Source: Kappaphycus alvarezii (taxonomy: Eukaryota; Rhodophyta; Florideophyceae; Gigartinales; Solieriaceae). Taken from it: a DNA stretch of 64,000 nt. Numbering within the stretch: the first letter of the stretch is position 1; the number at the start of each line of letters is the position of its first letter. Positions 36,339-47,174 of this stretch are shown piece by piece. Where the stretch lies: assembly GCA_002205965.3 (NCBI GenBank), contig NADL03000061.1, forward strand, positions 248,001 through 312,000, written 5' to 3'. The notes under the pieces are model-generated. The model saw nothing but the letters and a program-made list of their open reading frames with translations. It ran no database searches and was not told the origin of the DNA. The translations under genes were made by a program, and so were the position numbers.

Positions 36339-37945
36339 TTACATCATGTTAACCGCAAATTCAACAAAATCGCAAATAAAAAACAACATTTCCGAAGTAT
36401 TTAGTTCCGGAATCTCTTTACTATCTTCACCTTCGCCAGGACATCCATATTTTGTTTTCTGAGTATCGGTTTCTTTCTCCAAATCCTCAAAACCGGCTCG
36501 CATCGTTTCTATTTCTTCTAGGCACCTACTGACACCCGCGTCGTCGGATAGTCGCTTTCGTACTGATTTCCGAATCACTTTACTCTTTGATTGCGCTGAT
36601 TCACATGCGCCCTTTCTACGCAAAGAAATTCTACAGTCAGAAGCAACTGATGATGATAGCTGGAGAATTCGGGTGGTATGGAGTAACAACTTTTTGTCGC
36701 AACAAACTGGAGACAGTTCGTTTCAAATTATCCTTCCGCTTCGCACCAACTACAGAATACTCGAGTAGTCACCGTGCTCAGCCCATTTTTTAAGACTTCC
36801 TGTGAGGTCGGTAATAAACATTTCGTGACATTCCCTCGCTTTGCCACAGGAAAGAAATTCCAATACGACGCCCCATATCATCTTAATTGTTTTACTCCCA
36901 AGGACCAAGTGAACCAGCGAGCTCTTCGTTTCCATTACATACCTTGGGATGAATTTAGACTGCTCTATGGTGAAATTAATTTTACTGATTTTCAGCTTCG
37001 TATAGATTTTTTGAACAAACTTTGAAATACATAATTCTAGGACAGACGGTTCCTCCGCGTTCAATGTTTTCTCCTCTACTGATCTAACATCTCCAAATAA
37101 AATTAACTCACAAAAATACAACACATAACCAAGGTCAGTTAATAAGGATATGATACCTGTCGTCGCCCTCCTCATGGTGAGTCCTACAATACATTTCCTT
37201 ATCTTTTTGCCGTACATTATCTCCGCATCGAGTTCCTTCACACAGGACCAAGACTCACTAAAAATTGTAGATAAGTCACCCTTCACTCTTTCGCCAGTTC
37301 CACTACAATTTTTGCCAAAGCCTTTTCATAAGGCTCACCTTTTCATAAGGCTTACCTTATGAAAACGCTTTGGCAAAAATTTAAGTATTTACCGTTGTAT
37401 GCCCTGCTCGTCTTTCGAATCCTTGGGCGAGGTCCTCCAGTCATCAACGCCTCCACAGCTTCAGGGCCAATGATTTATCCCTTGACGATGCTAGTTTCTG
37501 TTTAAATGAAATTACCAAAAATACCGTCAGGAACCTCACGGCTCGTTTGATGCTGGAGGTAACATCCTCCTGAAATATATTTCTGTTTTCTTCTTCCTCT
37601 ACGCAGATGGCGGGCACTGCCACAAGTCGAAGTAGCTACTCGGCAATTTGTCTCTCCCTAAGCACAGTCAGCCTGTCCCTCAATCGCCGATACGACATCG
37701 TAGGTTTTTCGGTTTTCACATTCCCTCCGAAACAAATAACCGGGTTCAGCAGGTTTCAATGAGATTTTCCAACAGAGCTCCGGCGTCCACCGCCGGAAAT
37801 TACAGAACTTAACTAAAATTCCCAACCTGAAATTGGTCCAGCAAATTAAGTTATCAGCGATCTCACGTACCTGGGTGGCGCTTCTGGTGCCATATTTCTC
37901 GAGAGAGAATAATTTTTGCTGAAGATACCTGATGACGGCTACCAA
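36339..37945 (-). pseudogene. Hypothetical multi-part minus-strand gene
   Basis: Three minus-strand frames lie in series: 37,945-37,658 (95 codons, RYLQQKLFSLEKYGTRSATQ at the start), 37,286-36,750 (178 codons) and 36,689-36,339 (116 codons, with an acidic segment CLEEIETMRAGFEDLEKETD). The 178-codon frame is among the longest in the AT-rich block, though its hydrophobic LGYVLYFCELILFG segment could be an intron read through. A donor-like GTACGTGAG follows SATQ in the first part. No family is recognised. A strong hairpin (37,307-37,381) lies between the first two parts. Confidence 0.3.
37307..37381. repeat. Near-perfect 27-bp inverted repeat
   Basis: AATTTTTGCCAAAGC at 37307 onward and its complement ending at 37381 form arms 37307-37333 and 37355-37381, matching at 26 of 27 positions around a 21-base loop. 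The loop contains a second copy of CCTTTTCATAAGGCT. This could be a MITE remnant, a cruciform-prone site, or a small structured RNA. Confidence 0.8.
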
Positions 37946-38257
37946 TGCCGTTGGCTCTTACCACTTCAGCTGGCCAAGGTCTCCACCCATCATCCTCCCT
38001 TTTATGCTGTTTTCAGGAAAAAAGTTTTCAGCATTCGTTCTACTCTCTGCATGCATGGAGGCGTTCATCCCAGTAAGCTATTTTCCACCCTCTTTACCCA
38101 TATTACCACCTTCACTTATTTTCTATTATTTACATTGTAACTACAGTACCCTCCTACAGTGCTGGTCAGCATAATAATATTTCACGGTACCGGCGGCAAA
38201 AGGGAGTCCAATCACTTTCTGGCTTCATCACAACACGGAGCATTCTCAAGTCATGAA

Positions 38258-38306
38258 AATTTTCCATTATTATACCGTTTTTCAAAATGGTATATAATGG
38301 AAAATT
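38258..38306. repeat. Imperfect palindrome of about 49 bp
   Basis: AATTTTCCATTATTATACC (38258-38276) pairs with GGTATATAATGGAAAATT, which ends at 38306. The pairing extends inward through ACCGTTTT/AAAATGGT with little or no loop. Confidence 0.7.
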
Positions 38307-38309
38307 ATA

Positions 38310-38985
38310 TCTATGTTCGTTTGAAAATGCAGCACAATGCTGCTTTACAATGATTCATTCTTGTGCAGAGGAATTTATACATTACTATACATTGCGCATG
38401 TTGACCCCTTAAATACTTTAATTTACTGTATACTCCTTACGGAAGCCGTACACCCAGACACATTTTACCAATCCCTGCTTTTATTTATTTTTTCCCACAT
38501 ATCTCACGTTATATTTCCGTAGTGACAAATTCCACAGGAGGTTTCAGTTGTGTAATGCTGGCAACGAACTGTAATTTTAGTATACCGCAAAATTTCGGTA
38601 TCCTATTTCATTAACCTAGCCTGGCCGCAAGGTTGGGTGGGTGGTATCGTCTTACACTGTACAATGCTAGCATGTTAAATTAACATCTTGCAGGCGTGCA
38701 AATCCTGTCTTGCATGTGTCCTGCATTACAGTGCTAATATTTAACTTAATGCACTGTTGCATTTGTTAACTCACTTCAGGCAGATAGCCCAACGTTGCGT
38801 CGGCTCAACCTGTCCTGTTCACAGTTCAGGGGGAAATAATACTGCAACCCTCGCATTCTCTTCACCAAACTCTCCTTTTCCATCCATCCAAAATGCATTA
38901 ATGTTTCTCTCCCCTTTCTGTGTATACCCTCGAACCAGGCGCCGGGGTGAGGGAGCTGCTCCACCCTCGCGCGACGAGATGTGAC
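38310..38985. other. No gene seen
   Basis: Transition from the AT-rich block to GC-richer repeat-derived sequence. No motif is visible. Confidence 0.4.
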
Positions 38986-38989
38986 TCGT

Positions 38990-40140
38990 AGGACAAGCTT
39001 ACCTTGACCTTTTTTTGGATCTCGCCAATCGTCTCTCAGCAGTCACTGATCTCGTGTACCCCCACGATTCCTCCGCGCTCTTCAACTTTCAGCTCTCCGA
39101 TCCAGCCCTCTCCACCGCATTTGGCTTCCTTCTAGGTACCGCCGAGTACACCAACGTCTTCAAATTCTGGGCCTAGATCACCTCCGACTCTCCAAATGCC
39201 GCCTCAACGCCTGCACCACCGGACCACTCTCCCTTGTCGTACCTTCTCACTGTCTCCGCCAGCGCGTGCCGAAGTCCTCGCCCACCCTCTCCCGTTGCAA
39301 CACAGCTGCCGCCCCCAACCGTGCTTCGCTGAATCACCCGACGCTGCAGAGGAGCGTAAACCTATCCCTGCCCTGCTCGTCAACAACGGGCCAAAGGAGT
39401 TTGCCCTTGTCTCCACCCTACGCGACTAGCGCTCACTCCACAAGGCCTTGTCTCTCCGTGAGGTCTTATCTGCTGGTGGCTTCCCCGGCTCCACCCCGTA
39501 TATTTACGGCAGTTCCGTGTCTAAACTTTGCAGACTCCCTCCAACATACGCAATCCGCGTACGACTCCTTCCGTGGCCACTCCAAATCCTCCCTTTCCAC
39601 CATTACAGTTTCTCCCCGCTCTCTCTATCATCTCATTGCCATTCCATTGCCGATACCCAATCCCTCTTACCCACCATCCATGCCAAAGTCGCTCGCCTTT
39701 CCAACCCCGTCTGCGCCAGAAGGGCCAAGCAGTACTCCATCGAAGTGCTGCAGTCTTCCATCTCGGACATCATGGCCCGTTTCCCGAGCTCGCTCCGCCG
39801 CCAATCCTGCCAATCCCGCGGCCACACTTTCTCGCCCATCCCTCCCATACCCTGATTCTGCCAAACGCCTCCGTCCTCTGGACCTGAAGCAGACTGCAAC
39901 ATGGAGGAGGCCACACCATCCGCGACCCCCGCCTTGGAGTAATGGTTGCTGCATCCATGGGACCTTCCCACGATGTCCGTCCCTCCATGGTCTTTGACCT
40001 CCCTGTCCTTACCCTTCCCTATCTCTCAAATTCCCTCCGCCTTTCTTTCTATTCCCTGGTGGTATGTCTTTGCAGGCGGTACCTTGAGGCCCGCTCTACA
40101 TAGGCGCTCACTGACAACCTCCAAAAATCATTGCTCTCAT
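38990..40140 (+). pseudogene. Decayed plus-strand coding fragment, unknown family
   Basis: Coding-like pieces include DLVYPHDSSALFNFQLSDPA (about 39,050-39,110), followed by GTAEYTNVFKFW, and SIADTQSLLPTIHAKVARL with SIEVLQSSISDIMARF (39,650-39,780). GVMVAASMGPSHDVRPSMVF lies near 39,940-40,000. They fall in different frames with several stops. The 243-codon frame over 39,266-39,997 is mostly Ser/Pro from C-rich sequence and is probably not the true frame. This may be the 5' part of a mobile element, but I cannot name it. Confidence 0.25.
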
Positions 40141-40695
40141 TTGAAAATTGACCAAATATTTTAATCTCTATCCCGGTGTCCTACAGTGATGCTGAATTGT
40201 GGAGTAATATTTTTCATTGAGGCCCACAATTTATATTTATTGTGAATCATCAAGGAATAATTTTATCTATTTTACACTGGCCCTATTTTATGCTGAATTC
40301 AGTATGTAATAATTTTTATGTCCGACAGTTGGGTTTTTATACTGTACTTTACAGGCTATAAGTCTTGCATTTATGCTGCCAAAAAATTATTATCTGGATA
40401 AGCGATTACGTGGAAAATACTGCAATAATTGTTGCTGAGCCTGAATCATGTCTACCAAAAATTATTGCACGGCTAACCTGATTTTTGTAGCAGGCCCAAC
40501 CTGATGTACTGTACAGTACAGTAGAGTATAAATAGTCCTAGGCTATTAGCAATACTTTTTTATATCCTAGCGCCATCGAAATATTTCCCTCGATCAGCTA
40601 TCATTAAATTCATTATTCATTCTAAGTCCAAATGTGACATTTATTTATTTATTGAAATAGGAACTATTTTTTTCTGAATCTACCTATCCAATTAT
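40141..40695. other. No gene; AT-rich spacer
   Basis: AT-rich sequence with a GTACTGTACAGTACAGTA cluster near 40,505. No coding signal. Confidence 0.5.
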
Positions 40696-40699
40696 TTTG

Positions 40700-42070
40700 C
40701 ATCTCTTTAAATTGGTTCTACGCAAGATGAACCCCGCAACCAGCATCGCCCCAGCCTTTTCGCCTCTCTTAAGCGCAGGATCCGCTGAACACAAGAAATT
40801 GGTCCCGTCTCCTTGATGAAGCTGCTGACGCCTTCGGCGTTGCTCTCCAAAGAAAAGCAGTTCGTACCCGATCCCCAAGACCGCTGCAAACGTGCATTGC
40901 TAAACGGCTCCCCACACCAAGCCGCCCAAGCCCTCACTACTGCGGCCCCACCAGTCCCGCTCAACTTTGCAAATGCCGATAAGCAACGGTCAATTCATCC
41001 CGCTCCTTCTCACCCCTCCAACCGAATCGACAAAGGTACCCTGCCCCTCCATACAAGTTCGCCGAGGCCGAAGTCCACCGCCGGCTGCGAGGACTCCTGC
41101 ACTAGAGCAGTCCTGGCCCGGATGTGCTTCGTCCCTCCGTACTTAAAGCTCTGTCACATGCTCCCGGCGGCGCCGAGCCCTCGAATTCGGCCTTCAAATG
41201 GTTCACAACCTTTATCAACAGCCTGGTCGATGGAAACTGCCCCACTGAGACTAGCGAGTACGTCGCAAGTGCTACTCTATTGGGCCTTTCGGAAGATGAA
41301 GCCTGTCGCACTCTCCGCCCGATCGCCATTGGTCTTGCCATCCGTCCACTTGTAAGGCGCCTGATAATGAAACGAATTCAGGATGATCAAGAGTTGGCCA
41401 ACTACCTGCAGTCCCATCAACTCTGCGTAGTCGTGCCGTGTGCTACGCAAACCATCGTCCATGCCACTCTGGCACGCAGACACAAGCTCCAGAACAATGA
41501 CACTCCAAACGTGCTCATTCAGGTTGGTGCCCGGACCGCTTTCTACTCAATTGAGCGTTCCGAAATTCTTTTCCAGGCTATCTGCCGCATTCCCGCTGCC
41601 ACACGTTGGGTCCACTTCCTCTACTGGGCTCCTTCCCTCCTCTTACTCGGCAGGCTCCTTATAAGGAGTCGAATTGGCACGCAACAGGGCGACTCCCTCG
41701 GCATGTTGCTCTTCGCTATTGCCTTCCAATCCCTCTTGCAAGGACTGACATCCAATTTCCCCGCCCTCTCTATTCACACATGGTGCGCGGACAACGGAAC
41801 CCTAATTGTTCCCATGTCTCAAACCCGCGCAGTTCTCCAGTACCTGCGCCTGACCGGACCGAACCTTGGCTTCCATGTTAACCTTAACCCTCAGAAAACG
41901 TCGGCCTGGTGGCCCTCTTTCTCACCACACCTCTCCTATATGACCTGACATGCGACGTCCTCGCCTCTGATGCTGTCACGGTTCTTGGAAGCCCGATTGG
42001 CACCCCAGATGCATGCACTTCTCTGGCCCTCAAAGCCTTGCGGAAGGCGGAGTTACTGTGCGCTTTCGGT
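40700..42070 (+). pseudogene. Non-LTR reverse transcriptase, catalytically dead
   Basis: The main open frame is 41124-41948 (274 codons). It shows the usual order of a LINE-type RT: SPGPDVLRPSVLKAL just upstream, RPIAIGLAIRPLVRRL (fingers), LCVVVPCATQTIVHA, motif A at VLIQVGARTAFYSIER, motif B at RIGTQQGDSLGMLLF, motif C at HTWCADNGTLIV (41781-41795), and NPQKTSAWWPSF downstream. The catalytic Asp of motif A is Gly, and the second Asp of motif C is Asn, so the enzyme cannot polymerise. The next frame continues VTVLGSPIGTPDACTSLALK to about 42,070, where homology stops abruptly at CGTAAGTGCTGATAAG. Upstream, 40,700-41,120 carries degraded N-terminal sequence in two frames. Confidence 0.75.
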
Positions 42071-42074
42071 CGTA

Positions 42075-42850
42075 AGTGCTGATAAGAATGAAAATGGGAT
42101 GTCGAGTTCGATGTCGAGTTCGATACCTCCCAAGGTTTACTAAACATACGCACGCTGGCGTATTAAATAGAAAACGATGTGCAGTGGAGAGTGAGGAAGT
42201 TGCGATTGGAACACAGTCTACAGCTCGCGATCTAATGATTTCCAAGCTGTGTTGGCTGCAGCGGTCCTGTGTGTTTCCCTCTAGCATCACTAGTTGATGA
42301 TTTCCCTCCACTTCAGCTGTAGTGTGCTATGCAGCCGGAAGTGGCTGCATATATCCTGCGTGTTGCTAGCTCATCGCTCTGGTGGACGTCTTTCATCCAC
42401 TACATCTTGGTGGCATAGCCACCACAGTTACTTTGGACATCACCCAAACCCTCTCCCTATGGATATCCCTCCGCGCCACGAACGAGCCCAGATCTCATAC
42501 CAGATTCTCCGATTCTGTGCTCCCTGGTGTTTGGTTATGTACAGTACTTGTTCCGCTCAACCCCGCCGCACATAGGGAAAGGTTTTGGTGTTTTACTGTT
42601 GGAAGATATGTCCGATCTATCCCATAGTTTCCCAGGCAACCACAATCGACCAAAAAGGTATGCAGACACAGTAATGGGGAACGAACCAAGCTCCTTAAAA
42701 GGCTACCTTAAGGTCGCACATTGACTTACCACCTGCCAACGCTTATGAGAAGGTCATGCTGAATCTCCGAAAACAGCGTGGTTGTAGATCTTTATGGGTT
42801 GTTCAATGTTGCACAGAAGCGTGCGGGGGGTATTCATAAATTAACTACTG
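42075..42850. other. Repeat-derived sequence, no gene
   Basis: This begins with a 12-bp tandem duplication (ATGTCGAGTTCG twice). Positions 42,580-42,740 match 10,225-10,375 closely (GGTGTTTTACTGTTGGAAGA, TCCGA.CTATCCCAT, ACAATCGAC, GTAATGGGGAA.GAAC), a third copy of the LINE 3' region. No open frame is supported. Confidence 0.5.
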
Positions 42851-43600
42851 ATGCAGGCGGCGGGTAGAAATCTGCCGCGCCTGCATTACTCGAAGACTAA
42901 ACGCAATACGGGTAACGAAGTCACGGAGCTCCTGTTGAGGGGAGGAACCGCGACGGGAAGCAGCGAAGGAAGCAAGGCTGCGGAAAAAACCCTTGCAGTC
43001 GTCGATCAAGGCGACATAGATATCAATCCCGACGGGGGAGAGGAGGATGTCGTTTTGGTTGCTTACTACAGTAAGTGCCGTAATGACGGTCTTTCTTGTG
43101 CTCTGCGAGTGTTCCGGCAGCGCCTGCCGTAACTGTACTTAGCGAAATGTGGCGGCGTGCGGAGGGGTGGGCAACAGTAGCGTCGACGGCGATATCGGTA
43201 GTGTGAAGCCCGTATGGAGCGGGTATGTAGATGTCCATTCGTAACGCGGGGGACTCCAAATGCCCACACGAGTTGAGAACCTGGTAGAGGAGCGGATGCT
43301 CGACGAGGGCGACGATCCCAACTTCTTTACCGTAGCGGGCAAGAACGTTGCGGAGGATGTGATGTCTCCGAGTCATTCCGTCTTCGTGTTTGCATGTCAA
43401 CGCGTGTTGAACGCTTGGATCTAAGACGGGTGCGATGTCGGCCGAGCGCCGGGAGCAGACGGGACAGCGAGTAGATCCAGGGAATAGCGCGATGCAGAGA
43501 CGGAGAGCCAGAGCGATTTTCCGAAAACAGCGAACTTCCCGCCTCACCTGACCTCCAGACGGGGCTCTTGCCTAATCCCCCACTAGAATCCATACAGTAA
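42851..43600 (-). pseudogene. LINE protein C-terminal fragment
   Basis: The minus-strand frame 43,547-43,050 contains CPVCSRRSADIAPVLDPSVQ and then HALTCKHEDGMTRRHHILRN, the Cys/His segment that follows the RT in many LINE-like proteins. DIYIPAPYGLHTTDIAVDAT comes next. The coding sense then passes to another frame (43,060-42,851) reading NDILLSPVGIDIYVALIDDC, GFFRSLASFAASRRGSS and ELRDFVTRIAFSLRVMQARQ. The 93-codon plus-strand ATG frame over 42,851-43,132 is the antisense of this and is not a gene. No RT core is attached, so this is a 5'-truncated insertion or relic. Confidence 0.65.
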
Positions 43601-43625
43601 AAGAAGAAGGAGAAGAAGAAGACTT
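43596..43625 (+). repeat. Short (GAA)n tract
   Basis: AAAAGAAGAAGGAGAAGAAGAAGAC lies just upstream of the LINE C-terminal fragment. Confidence 0.75.
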
Positions 43626-43673
43626 TACCAATCAGGAAAGGGGGGGCCTAGCGGCCCTCAAAGGGGGAAAAAT

Positions 43674-43958
43674 CTATCCGAGCCAGGAGCGGTTGAGTTG
43701 TCGTCGGTTGATCGCGACAGAAGTTCGCTGTTGTATGAGCGAGCTGATAATCGTGAACAAGCGATCGCGCTCGAAGGCAGGGCTACTGCCTTTCCGTAGA
43801 GAGATGTAATCAGCAATTCTGGACAGACCTTGTTCGGCACCGGGACCGGCAGACCCGTATATATCGAAAGCCATCGGGTGGAAGTCTATACGTAGTTCGG
43901 CGCAGAGGTGGCCATAGCGCAGAGATTTCGCGCTCTCAGATGCAGTAAGGGGAGCGAG
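43674..43958 (-). pseudogene. LINE gene split by an LTR element: 3' part
   Basis: The minus-strand frame reads LAPLTASESAKSLRYGHLCA, ELRIDFHPMAFDIYGSAGPG and a C-terminal segment ending LNRSWLG with a stop at 43,674. The pattern HF/HP-x-A-x-D-x-x-G is that of the C-terminal domain of LINE-like proteins. Together with 49,660-50,573 it forms one open frame once the LTR element and one copy of GGGCG are ignored. The junction reads QRILTP-LAPLTAS without a frame change. Confidence 0.75.
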
Positions 43959-43963
43959 GGGCG
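43959..43963. repeat. Target site duplication GGGCG (left)
   Basis: This is identical to 49655-49659 on the other side of the LTR element. Five bases is the usual size for Copia and Gypsy integrases. Confidence 0.9.
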
Positions 43964-44406
43964 TGTCGAATAAGTAAGAATCTCGCGGAGAGGCGGATGT
44001 GTCCACAGTCCAATGCGATTTCTTGAACCTCGACCGCCTTCGCCGTCCCTTCGAGAGAGGGGTGGTTGGATTCGCGGTGCAAGACTTGACCCGCTAGATG
44101 CGGCGCGTAGTGACGACTTCTGTTCAGATTCCTTTTTTTCAAATTGATCGATACTCTTTTTACTGTGAATGTTGTGGTCGAGATACTTATACACTATTCG
44201 CCTCTTATTTCGAGTCTGGCATGATTGCGTCCCTCCTTGATTCATTGTGATAATTACCCTCTCAGATGAGTCCCTCCGTGAGTTAGTGAGATAATTACTC
44301 ACTCTCACTCTCACTTTCCAGGTAATCATTACAATCTTGGAGCATCCGGTATCTATTCAAATATCCCTGTTACTAATCAGTAATAAGTATATGTTAGTCA
44401 AAGACA
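43964..44406 (-). repeat. 3' LTR of the minus-strand Copia element
   Basis: This begins TGTCGAATAAGTAAGAATC on the plus strand and ends GTCAAAGACA. Compared with the other LTR it lacks CCTCGAC after TGTCGAATAA and has one extra ACTCTC unit near 44,300. The bases next to it inside the element (minus strand) are A-rich (AAAAAAAAATCAGTGAG), which fits a polypurine tract. Confidence 0.85.
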
Positions 44407-44455
44407 CTCACTGATTTTTTTTTGAAGTCCAACCTTCAAACTAGTAATACCATTG

Positions 44456-44962
44456 CTACTTGCCCAACCCTGTGGCTGTGTCAACAGTGTTAGTTGACAT
44501 CAGTTTGAGCAAGGGATGAGATTCCTGTAAGAATTCTCTTCTTGTTAACCCTTCAGCCGGGTTATCAGTTCCGGGTATCCAGGCGAGGGTGCGAAGCTCA
44601 CCTCGACGGTGTGCTTGACGAATTACACGTGCATCAATTTGTAAGCGTTTCTCAAGAGTGCCTGCATTCTTTGCAACAGTGTTGAAAACAGTGCGAGAGT
44701 CAATATACTCCTCCAACGGGGTTCTTTCTCGGCATGCATGAGTCCAATGTGTGCTGCATTACTAGGCCAGATCATAACCGTATACTAAAGCTAGCAGTTC
44801 AGCGGCCATAATCGATCTTGTAACACGCTGACATTTTGCCGAGCCATAATGAAGAACATTAGCGCGGCCTGAGGCATCAGCTAGGACCAGTACAAAACCA
44901 AGCTGAGAAGATAGGCCCTCAGCATTTGCAAACGCGGCATCTGTGAACAGCATCAGCCTCAA
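44456..44962 (-). CDS. Copia RNase H domain (element at 44-49.6 kb)
   Basis: Two adjacent minus-strand frames carry the Ty1/Copia RNase H. Residues LMLFTDAAFANAEGLSSQLG at 44,962 hold the first catalytic Asp in FTDAAF, followed by SIMAAELLALVYGYD. EYIDSRTVFNTVAKNAG and LRTLAWIPGTDNPAEGLTR are in the next frame, with D-N-P-A-E-G-L-T near the C-terminus. The domain degrades the RNA strand of the RNA-DNA hybrid during reverse transcription. A frame change near 44,750 separates the two halves. Confidence 0.65.
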
Positions 44963-45299
44963 TGAGTTCAGGTCCAGTTCTACGAACCTGAGGGCAACAT
45001 CCTTAGTGCGGCTTATGTAATTTATGACTTTTTCATGCGATTGAATGTCTCCGTTGTGGGCTGCTTAACTTCACGGGCCATAAGTTGTATAGGTCCTGCA
45101 ATATCAGGAAGAGAGCAACCAGCGATGTATTGAAGTTTAGCACGGAGGCTGACAGCATCTGCTGCGGTTTTAGGGATACTTAGCACAGCTTATCAGATTG
45201 GTAGATGGTGTAGTCGCCACATGAGAGTCTAGAAATCTCGATACATTGAATCGTACAGATACTCCAGGCTTCAAAATTGTTCTCGGCTTTGATATAAAG

Positions 45300-46065
45300 C
45301 ACTTAACTGCTTTAGCTTAGTCTTTTAGAAATTTATCACTTCCACTACCATATGAATCATCCATTTGTAGGACTGCTATCGGGAAGTTCCGAGGTAGTTA
45401 CAGTTGATATATTTCCCTTTAATGTCCTCTTACGATAAAGAAAACATGGGTCTGCTGCTGCGGCCTCCATCTTAAGATTGTTGACGTGATGGTCATGGTA
45501 AGTCTCAAACCAGTAGAGGCCCGACTCAGGTATACCATACAGGGGCTTCACAGCCCGAAGGACGTAGTCCGGTCCAAGATTCATCTCCTCTGGAGCTTCG
45601 AGAGAGACAGAACGGTCTAGTTCTGAATCGCTATGAGTATAGCCTGGAAATATCCCAAATGTAAGAAAATCGGGTCCTGCACATGGCTGCAATTGTAATG
45701 GCAAGGCACTGAGCCCACCGGGTTACAGTGGGTTAATTGATCGGAAGACATGCGGCAGCTGCATCTCTGGTAGTTTCGGGCTACCAGGCGAGACTTCAGA
45801 TATTCCGTGCTGTCTGGTGCTTTCTCACCTCGTCAATGAATCCAGTCTTGTAAATCCTTAGTCCTTCCGGGACTTGAGACCGCGGTACAACTTTAAATAC
45901 TTTGTTACTTGCCAGACCATCGAGCTCTTTCTTCCTGGCAGCTGTGAAATTGAGAGCTTTGGTCCGCTTGAGATCTGACGTTGCGATATCATTTTCATTA
46001 TCATCAAGCATATTGTAAACAGTATCTAGGTTGTGAAAGTCATCTGCAGGTGGTGCCTTTTTCAC
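45300..46065 (-). CDS. Copia reverse transcriptase (element at 44-49.6 kb), broken
   Basis: The frame from 46,065 reads DLKRTKALNFTAARKKELDG and VVPRSQVPEGLRIYKTGFID, the N-terminal RT fingers. After a disrupted interval, 45,704-45,357 has LRAVKPLYGIPESGLYWFET, the counterpart of the KALYGLKQAPRAWY motif of Copia RTs. The catalytic double Asp appears in the next frame as LQMDDSYGSG (about 45,340-45,370). At least three frame changes and several stops mean no RT can be made. Confidence 0.6.
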
Positions 46066-47174
46066 TGCGTTGATCTGAATATTCTCCTTCCCTGCGGCAT
46101 TTGGACACAGACCGTTTCCCCTTCTTTGTCAATGAAAGTGAACGGCCCTTCCCATTGCTTGCTTTCATTCCGGTATATGAGTACCTGCGATCCTGGGAAC
46201 ATCTTGTCCAAGTCTGGGCGCTCTCTACCTTTAGGTCCAACGTGCCTCAACCCAAGCTGTACCCTATTCATCGCATGAATTCGTCGCACTTCCTTCATTG
46301 CTTTGTCGATAGCAATTGCCCTTTCCTGTTGGCTTGGGGTTGGTGTTTTCCGGAGGGGTTTTGGTATTGCTCCGAAGACCAGCAGTGTTGGGCATAGACC
46401 TTCAGGTCCTACTGTATCATTCACAGCTTTAACTCCATTCGCAATACATCGTCATCCGATATTCTCTTTGTGTTAGACTTGATCTTCATGAAAGCAGATC
46501 GGAGTGGACTGTGGTACCGTTACATGGCTCATTGTTTGAGGAGACTCAATAGGTGCCTCGAGCACTTCAATCCCTTCAGACTGCGCGCAAGATTTGAATT
46601 CCTCTGATATAAAATTGCTCCCTTGATCAACGCGGAGGTAATCAGGTGGTCCGAGGTAAACTAGCGACCAGCATCGTAGTAACGCCTTCCATACGATTTC
46701 TGATTTCATATTGCGCAGGATGCTCGCCGCTTGAAAATGCGTCGATTCATCCACAAGTGCAGTACGCGAAATAGAGCCAATATACATAATGTCAACAGCC
46801 AATATGTGATTAAACTTGGTTTCCTCCGTTCCTACTGTTAGTTTGAAGCGACGTGGTTTGGATGCGTGTTTAGCACAAGTTTGACATTCCTTGACTATTT
46901 GCTCCAGTTCGCTACGTACATCTGGATCATGGGGCCGAGCTCGTTTAAGTACTGAAGCCAAGGCGCGCGCAGATGGTGTCCAAATGAGCGATGCAGCTTC
47001 CGCAGTTCCGATTCTGAGTATAGGACCTGGTCTACCGGGTTCCACCTCAACCAAAGTAAATCGTTCTCTACCGTAAGATCGTGTCTTCTCCCGTTCATCA
47101 GCAAGGCATTCTTTTGAATTGAGATTTCTGCTCCAATTTTTCTCATGTCTCTCAGGCTCAGCGCAGTAGTGCAT
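46062..47174 (-). CDS. Copia integrase (element at 44-49.6 kb), broken
   Basis: The zinc-binding half is split between frames (HRSFGH in the upstream frame, ECQTCAKH here). The catalytic core has HILAVDIMYIGSI (first Asp) and LRVDQGSNFISEEF (second Asp), then ESPQTMSHV. At the third acidic position two bases appear to be missing near 46,520, after which RYHSPLRSAFMKIKS continues in another frame. The C-terminal part (46,424-46,062) shows LVFGAIPKPLRKTP and SQVLIYRNESKQWEGPF, the DNA-binding tail. The enzyme would join element cDNA to host DNA but is inactive here. Confidence 0.65.

Noticed and set aside
39266-39997. 243-codon plus-strand open frame
   Set aside because: Ser/Pro-rich composition follows from C-rich DNA, and coding-like segments in other frames overlap it. 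It is not the likely true frame.
42851-43132. 93-codon ATG frame on the plus strand
   Set aside because: It is antisense to the C-terminal LINE sequence, which matches the pattern of the other LINE fragments.
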